DNA from: Hungatella sp.
GTDB lineage: Bacteria; Bacillota; Clostridia; Lachnospirales; Lachnospiraceae
Direction: 5' to 3'
NCBI GenBank assembly: GCA_022795805.1
Contig: JAAWHK010000019.1
Span: forward strand, 1-35,927
Length of the DNA: 35,927 nucleotides
Of the stretch, positions 31,228 through 35,927 are shown piece by piece. The translations under genes and the position numbers were made by a program. Within the stretch, counting starts at the first letter, position 1; each line of letters begins with the position of its first letter. The notes under the pieces are model-generated. The model was not told the origin of the DNA. It saw nothing but the letters and a program-made list of their open reading frames with translations, and ran no database searches.

Positions 31228-33801
31228 TCAGCGCTTCTCTTCCCCTATATATACGGTATCTCCCTGAACCAGGGCCTGGCGGAACATGGCAGGCACGCCG
31301 TTGACCGTCAGTTTCACGACACCCTTGGGGTGCTCTAAGTCAATGCCAGAATACTGTATCAGGTCCATGAGATAGTACGGCCTGTCATCCTCCCTTCTCG
31401 GCAGCTCAAGAGGAGCGCCGTTGAGCTGAAATGTGACGGTGCGGTTTATCTGAAGGTCTCTGTCCTCCCTGGCCGGTACGGATTCCTCAGCCGATGCCGC
31501 CGGCTCCCCGGCCGCCGCCTCATGAACCGGCTCCTGCTGAACCGCCTCCCCGTGAACCGACTCTTCCTGTACCGCATTTTCGTAAATCGTCTCTTCCTGT
31601 ACCGCATCTTCCCGGACCGGCTCCTGCTCGTGAACCGGTTCTTCCTGTACCGCATCCCTGTGAGCATTCGCCTCTTCACCGGCCACAGGCATCACCCGGG
31701 CCCCCAGACGGCTCAGCCTGTCCATGGCGGTTTGGGGTCTCTGGCTGTCCGTCCGGACCGCCTCCCTCTTCGCCGCATCTGCCGCCTCCGTTCCCACGCT
31801 TCTTCCGCCCCCGGCTTCCGTCCCGGCATCTTCGCCTTCCGAATTCACAGCCCCGGCCGCCTTTTCCTGCGCCCTATCCGCTCCGCCGGCTTCGCCAGCC
31901 AAAGCTCCGGCCTGGGGCTCTTCCCCATTGTTCTTCCGGCTCTCCGGCTCCGTTGCTTCGCTGCTCTCTCTTTCACCGGATTCCGCCTGGACTTTTCGGC
32001 TTTCCGCAAGCCCTTCCCTGTCCCTTTCCTTCTCCGGTTTTGCTTCGGATTCGGACAGTCCGGCCGGCTCTTTTGTCTCCTCTGTCTCTTCGGCTTCCGT
32101 CTCCGCCGCCCTCACAGGCAGCACCATGTGGATCACGTCCCCGCTTTTAAGCGGTGTCTTAAGAGGCACATGAATCCCGTTAAGTGTCACGTCCACACAG
32201 TCCTTTGTCCCCTCTATATCTCCCAGACAGGCCTTAGCCGCATCTCCCTGGAGAGCCGGCACGAAATCTATGGTGTCGCCTGCGTGGATAATGTCCGAAA
32301 GCTTTCCCTCCTTCTGGTTAATCAGCAGAGAGGCCGGCTCCGACGACGTGCCGTAGAACACCTTCCGCGCCCCGTTGACCGTGACGGTCAGGTTCTGGCC
32401 CGCTCTTCCCAGAAGATCCCGGAAATTATACCCGTTCATCATCAGAAGATTCAGGGCCGTAAAGCTCCCGCTCCGAAACAGCTTGGCCGGCCGGCCGTTT
32501 AAAATAACCCGAAAGCTGTCATTGATCATGTTCAGTCCCGACGACACGGCGATGCCCAGGGGGGTGGCGTACTCAGGGTTGTTTAAGTCATATGCGTCGG
32601 AAAACGCATTGGCGTTAAAGTAATTTCCCGCGATGGCCACCCGGTTGGGCTCCATGCCAAGGGCGATGGTAAGCCCCTCCTTCAGCCCGGCCAGTTTGCT
32701 GCCTCCTCCTGCCAGAAACAGCGCCGACGGCGCGGTCCCGTTGATCTCCAGCACCTTGTCCGCAATCTCCCTGCACAGAAACCCGGAGGTTCCCTGGATA
32801 CACTGGAATATGTCGTCCCTGGATATTCTGTGCTCCATACCCAGAATATCCTTAAAGGCGATCTCCTCTTCCACATCCAGGCGGGCTTTCACATCCTCTG
32901 CCGTGGAGAAGTCCACCAGATACTCTTTCATGATGGTCTCCGTGATCTCGTCCCCTGCCACGGTGGCCATGGTGTAGCCTGTGATGCTTCCCCCGGTACA
33001 CGCCGCAATATCCGACGTCCCGGCCCCGATGTCCACCAGCACCAGATTCAGAAGGCGGATGTTCTCCGGGATGGCCGCGTTAATAGCCGCAATAGGCTCC
33101 AGGGTCAGGCTGGCCACCTCCAGCCCTATTTTGTTCATGGTGGTGTAAAGGCTCTCCACCACCTCGCTGGGCAGGAATGTGGCAATCAGATCCACCTTCA
33201 CATGACGGCCTCTGTGATCCTTAAGATTGGATATCATGTACTCGTCCAGATAGTACTGGCACACCGTGTACCCGACCAGGTAAAAGCGGCGGTCATCCTC
33301 TGCCGCCTCGTTTTCGGCGTCAAAGATTTCCTCCGCCCTGGTGATGGCTCCCGCCTCCAGGCGGCTGACGATCTCGTCGTCTATCAGCCGAGTTCCCGCC
33401 AGCTCCATCTCAAAATCCGCCCGCTTCGTCCGGAGGGCGCGCCCCGCCGCTGCCACGCACACCCGACTCAGCTTAAACCCTGACCGCTCCTCCAGACGCT
33501 TCTTCACCTTTCCTGCCAGTATGGACACCTTCTCGATATTCTCGATCTGGCCGTCTATCATGGCACGCTCCGTGTGGTCCTCCTTCTCCACGGCAACGAT
33601 CCGGATCTTCTCCTCCTCCACGACGCCCACCATCCCGATGATGCTCCTGGTTCCGATGTCCATGGCAAACACAACCTCACTGGTCTGTTCCCTGGTTTTC
33701 ACCTGCTGAGGCTGAGGTTTCGTCCTGGTCTGCGCCTTGGCCTGCTCCTGCGTCTTAGTCTGCTCCTGTCCCTGTGTCTTTCTGGCTTGTACTCTGGCCA
33801 T
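31228..33801 (-). CDS. FtsA-like actin-fold protein with extra C-terminal modules
   Basis: The protein has 857 residues from the ATG at 33801, which has AGGAGGTAATC before it; an in-frame upstream extension of 52 codons lacks a ribosome site. A Gln/Lys-rich tail (1-40) precedes an FtsA-type ATPase. Phosphate-1 is AMDIGTRS (46-53), an SHS2-like insert lies about 80-200, phosphate-2 is DIGAGTSD (257-264), and the adenosine motif is LAGGGSKL (363-370). After residue 430 come two small modules with an xLNG/VNG start and a GDxI end (about 430-515 and 530-562). An acidic Ala/Glu-rich linker with repeats (about 565-787) and a third such module at the C-terminus follow. FtsA proper has about 420 residues, so this is twice the size. 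There is no FtsA membrane-anchor helix at the end. The function is unknown; a cell-envelope or division role is inferred from the fold and the adjacent M15 peptidase. Confidence 0.85.
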   Translation of the reverse strand: MARVQARKTQGQEQTKTQEQAKAQTRTKPQPQQVKTREQTSEVVFAMDIGTRSIIGMVGVVEEEKIRIVAVEKEDHTERAMIDGQIENIEKVSILAGKVKKRLEERSGFKLSRVCVAAAGRALRTKRADFEMELAGTRLIDDEIVSRLEAGAITRAEEIFDAENEAAEDDRRFYLVGYTVCQYYLDEYMISNLKDHRGRHVKVDLIATFLPSEVVESLYTTMNKIGLEVASLTLEPIAAINAAIPENIRLLNLVLVDIGAGTSDIAACTGGSITGYTMATVAGDEITETIMKEYLVDFSTAEDVKARLDVEEEIAFKDILGMEHRISRDDIFQCIQGTSGFLCREIADKVLEINGTAPSALFLAGGGSKLAGLKEGLTIALGMEPNRVAIAGNYFNANAFSDAYDLNNPEYATPLGIAVSSGLNMINDSFRVILNGRPAKLFRSGSFTALNLLMMNGYNFRDLLGRAGQNLTVTVNGARKVFYGTSSEPASLLINQKEGKLSDIIHAGDTIDFVPALQGDAAKACLGDIEGTKDCVDVTLNGIHVPLKTPLKSGDVIHMVLPVRAAETEAEETEETKEPAGLSESEAKPEKERDREGLAESRKVQAESGERESSEATEPESRKNNGEEPQAGALAGEAGGADRAQEKAAGAVNSEGEDAGTEAGGGRSVGTEAADAAKREAVRTDSQRPQTAMDRLSRLGARVMPVAGEEANAHRDAVQEEPVHEQEPVREDAVQEETIYENAVQEESVHGEAVQQEPVHEAAAGEPAASAEESVPAREDRDLQINRTVTFQLNGAPLELPRREDDRPYYLMDLIQYSGIDLEHPKGVVKLTVNGVPAMFRQALVQGDTVYIGEEKR
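31520..31665. repeat. Intragenic repeat in the FtsA-like gene (Glu-rich linker)
   Basis: The DNA repeats units around CTCTTCCTGTACCGCA (plus strand) that encode a roughly 10-residue motif, AVQEE-x-V/I-H/Y-E-x. Clear copies are AVQEETIYEN, AVQEESVHGE and AVQQEPVHEA, with a longer-spaced copy before them. The array may vary in copy number between strains. Confidence 0.6.
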
Positions 33802-33841
33802 GATTACCTCCTGGATTAAATGTACATAGTTGTGTGAAGTG

Positions 33842-34861
33842 CTACGTCTCCGGTTTGGAGCTCCGGGAAAAATGCATGTAATCCCTGTGTCCCTCCCAGT
33901 TCCCTCCCCAGGTAAACCCGGCCTGGGTAAAAAGCCTGCAGCACAAATCATTTTCATCTATTTTATAGGGGAAATCCATGCTCCTGTCCATATAGGCAGC
34001 GCCGTTGGACGGAGCGCACACTGCCTCCCCCTGAGCATTCCATGTAATATAAGGGTTGTACAGAGGATTGATGTCCACAGCCACGCCCAGCCCGTGAAGG
34101 GACAGCGCGCCGGAACCCGCCACCGTGCGGTAGTTAAAGCAGGACGTATTGTTGTCCTGGCTGGAGAGATCGTCGTCTCCCCCGTAATCGTCGATGAGCA
34201 CCACCTTCTCGATGGGATACTCCGCCTCGTACAGCTCCCTGAAAATATAGAGCAAATCCCGGCTGACGGACCGGCTGCACACCAGCTCACCCACCCGGAT
34301 ATTGCCTGAAAAATCATAGTGGAGAATCCGAAGATACCGAAGATCCTCCCTGGGTACGGTACAATCCTCCTTGTAGGAGTTTCCGTACATCCGCGAAAAG
34401 ACCTGGTCGCTGATGGCCGAACACGTAAAAAAGCCGTCCACGCCCGTCTCCTCCGCTTCCTCCTTGTTTAGTATCTCCCCCGGATACACCTGTGCGGGAT
34501 CCGGCAGGGCCCGGCCGCCGGCATCCTCCGTCGCCCCATGGTCATATTCCTTCCAATCCCCGTCATTCCCCTGTTCTTCCCGGTTAAGGGTTCCGGCCGT
34601 CCCGCCCCTCCCCATGTCCGGTCCTCCTATTCCGCCGTCTGCCGTATCCGGCTCAACGCCGCCGCTGCCTTCCTCCTCCCGGTCCTTTCCGGGTTCATTT
34701 ACAATCTCAATGACAACGCCGCCGGCATCCATGCTCTTGCCCGGGCCGAAAGCCGGAGGGATCTCCTCCCTCCCCATTCCCCCGCAGCCTATAAGGGCGG
34801 CAAGCACCGCCAGCGCCCCGGCCCAAACATATCCGGTCACAACTCTCCGGCCTCTACACAT
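33842..34861 (-). CDS. M15 family (VanY-like) D,D-carboxypeptidase, lipoprotein
   Basis: The protein has 339 residues. A hydrophobic signal (about 8-25) ends in ALIGC, with Cys26 as a likely lipid site. A low-complexity Gly/Glu/Asp linker reaches about residue 120, and a C-terminal zinc peptidase domain follows. Zinc ligands are predicted as His256 and Asp263 in SLHGLGVAVDINP and His330 in HRDYMHF, the M15 HxxxxxxD and DxxHF pattern. Such enzymes trim D-Ala from peptidoglycan stem peptides outside the cell. Its start overlaps the end of the adenylating enzyme by 8 bases, and the FtsA-like gene starts 40 bases after it. There is no vanR/vanS pair or vanH/A/X gene here, so resistance to vancomycin is not implied. 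Confidence 0.88.
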   Translation of the reverse strand: MCRGRRVVTGYVWAGALAVLAALIGCGGMGREEIPPAFGPGKSMDAGGVVIEIVNEPGKDREEEGSGGVEPDTADGGIGGPDMGRGGTAGTLNREEQGNDGDWKEYDHGATEDAGGRALPDPAQVYPGEILNKEEAEETGVDGFFTCSAISDQVFSRMYGNSYKEDCTVPREDLRYLRILHYDFSGNIRVGELVCSRSVSRDLLYIFRELYEAEYPIEKVVLIDDYGGDDDLSSQDNNTSCFNYRTVAGSGALSLHGLGVAVDINPLYNPYITWNAQGEAVCAPSNGAAYMDRSMDFPYKIDENDLCCRLFTQAGFTWGGNWEGHRDYMHFSRSSKPET

Positions 34862-35927
34862 ATCCTTCCTTCAGCCTCTTTCGGTCAATCTTTCCGTTTG
34901 GGTTTCTTGGCATCTCTTCCAGATAAATATATCGATTTGGCATCATGTATTTGGGAAGCTTCCGGGACAATCGCCTGGAAAGCTCTTTCTTCTCCGTCTC
35001 CTGTCCCGTGTACAGAAACAGAATCATCTGCCTGGACGGGTCGTAGACGCAGGCGCAGTCCCTGACCTGGGGAATGCTTCCCGCTGCCGCTTCAATCTCC
35101 CCCAGCTCAATCCTGTACCCCAGACGCTTGATCTGGCAGTCCATTCTCTCGTGGTAGACAAGCTCACCCCGGTCATTATAGCTGACCATGTCCCCGGTGC
35201 GGTAGATAATCTCCGGGTAACTGCTGTTCAGGGGATTCTGCACGAACCGTTCCCCCGTCCGCACGGGGTCGTTGTAGTACCCCAGAGCCAGGGTGCATCC
35301 CCGGACGCACAGCTCACCCTCACCGCCGCTTCCCGGCAGAACCAGATTGTCCTCCCGATCCAGCACCAGAATATCCACATTGTTGCAGGGCCGGCCTATG
35401 GGGAGGGTCTCATGGTCGCCAAACTCCCGGTCCACATTAAAATACGTGCACACATACGTCTCCGTAGGCCCGTACATATTGCAGTAAACCGCATCCGGGA
35501 CGAACCTGCGCCAGTAATTTAACTGCTTTAAGGGCATCACCTCGCCGGCAAAGAAAATGTACTTCAGATACCTTGGCACCTCCGCCTCCAGAGCTCTTAA
35601 ATTGGCTGCCGTGGACAGGGCAAAGGGAACCCAGAAGATCCCCGTGACTTTCTCCTGGTTGAGAAATGCCATGAGGTTGGCCGGGAACGTAAAGTGCTCC
35701 TGGGGGATGATCACCGTGCTGCACCCGAACTTCAGCGGACAGTACACGTCATGGTCCGACACGTCGAAGTACAGAGGAACCTGATTCCCCATAACGTCTT
35801 CCGGCCCGAAACCGTACTCCTCCTTTAGCCCCGTAGACCTGCCAGCCGTTGCTCAATTCCAGCTCCCCGAAGGACAGCATCCCCAGGGGGGACAGCTCCG
35901 ACCGGCCCGGCGGATACCAGTACATGC
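34854..35927 (-). CDS. AMP-forming adenylating enzyme (DltA/NRPS A-domain type), partial with disrupted upstream frame
   Basis: This is the C-terminal part of an enzyme that activates an acid as acyl-AMP. In the intact frame (from at least 35852) it reads GFGPEDVMGNQVPLYFDVS (core A4 region), NMYGPTETYVC (A5), GELCVRG and YRTGDMV (A7), KRLGYRIELGEIE (A8) and NGKIDRKRL with the catalytic Lys (A10). DltA-like D-Ala ligases and NRPS A-domains share these. The frame has a TGA at 35853-35855. Related sequence appears to continue in other frames: LSFGELELSNGWQVYG in a second frame, and a possible YVLV...G segment in a third. The switches fall at GGGG (35829-35832) and GGGGGG (35886-35891). This means either a pseudogene or homopolymer errors. 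A truncated start at 35792 would give 312 residues without the phosphate loop. It overlaps the M15 gene, so D-Ala chemistry is a fair guess. Confidence 0.75.

Noticed and set aside
31520-31665. A CRISPR array or non-coding repeat cluster
   Set aside because: The repeats are in frame within a long coding gene, have no constant spacer pattern, and encode a Glu-rich linker.
33842-34861. A vancomycin-resistance cluster
   Set aside because: The M15 enzyme alone is present; there is no vanH, D-Ala-D-Lac ligase, vanX or vanRS pair next to it. The nearby two-component system is of the YesM/YesN type.

Overview
The window is a compact, GC-rich bacterial chromosome segment in which every gene I can support lies on the minus strand, so transcription runs from high to low coordinates. 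A class A RNase P RNA, a purE-purM-purN-purD cluster, the YesM/YesN-type sensor system, the LicR-type PTS regulator, a GrdB (glycine reductase) relative and strong AGGAGG ribosome sites all point to an anaerobic Clostridia member, most likely a GC-rich Lachnospiraceae gut bacterium. This placement is inferred from gene content and style, not from a database search.

Layout, low to high coordinate. (1) 1-130: the 5' part of rnpB, cut by the window edge. (2) 179-3749: the purine operon purE-purM-purN-purD with a strong sigma-A promoter. (3) 3826-9510: a two-gene unit of a 142-residue protein and a 1716-residue DUF4132-family protein, with its own promoter. (4) 9617-9876: tRNA-Glu(CTC) and tRNA-Gly(CCC), with promoter and terminator. 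(5) 9913-10959: a DUF2971 protein. (6) 11076-20410: a PTS region. An HPr paralogue lacking Ser46 and a LicR-type activator precede an operon of EIIA, EIIB, EIIC, a GrdB-like half protein, a glycosylasparaginase-type Ntn hydrolase and a short M20 dipeptidase. CutC and a YitT membrane protein follow. The same 17-bp palindrome lies just upstream of both the activator promoter and the PTS promoter. (7) 20407-26937: a branched-chain amino acid (Liv) type ABC transporter, livH-livM-livG-livF, followed by two paralogous lipoprotein binding proteins with separate promoters. (8) 27086-31194: a translationally overlapping trio of membrane-anchored sugar-type binding protein, histidine kinase and AraC-type response regulator. 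(9) 31228-35927: an enlarged FtsA-like protein, an M15 (VanY-like) lipoprotein carboxypeptidase, and the C-terminal part of an adenylating enzyme whose upstream reading frame is broken near the window edge.

How they fit together. The most interesting region is 11945-20410. It has a complete Lac/Cel-family PTS but no phospho-beta-glucosidase. The enzymes beside the transporter are instead a glycosylasparaginase-like hydrolase and a dipeptidase. This suggests (inference) a pathway that imports a glycosylated asparagine or small glycopeptide and splits its sugar-amide bond inside the cell, under a dedicated activator and a dedicated HPr. The second item of interest is the DUF4132 protein with its small partner, found here without the MoxR/VWA genes that often accompany DUF4132 proteins. 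The third is the extracellular sensing trio next to the Liv transporter.
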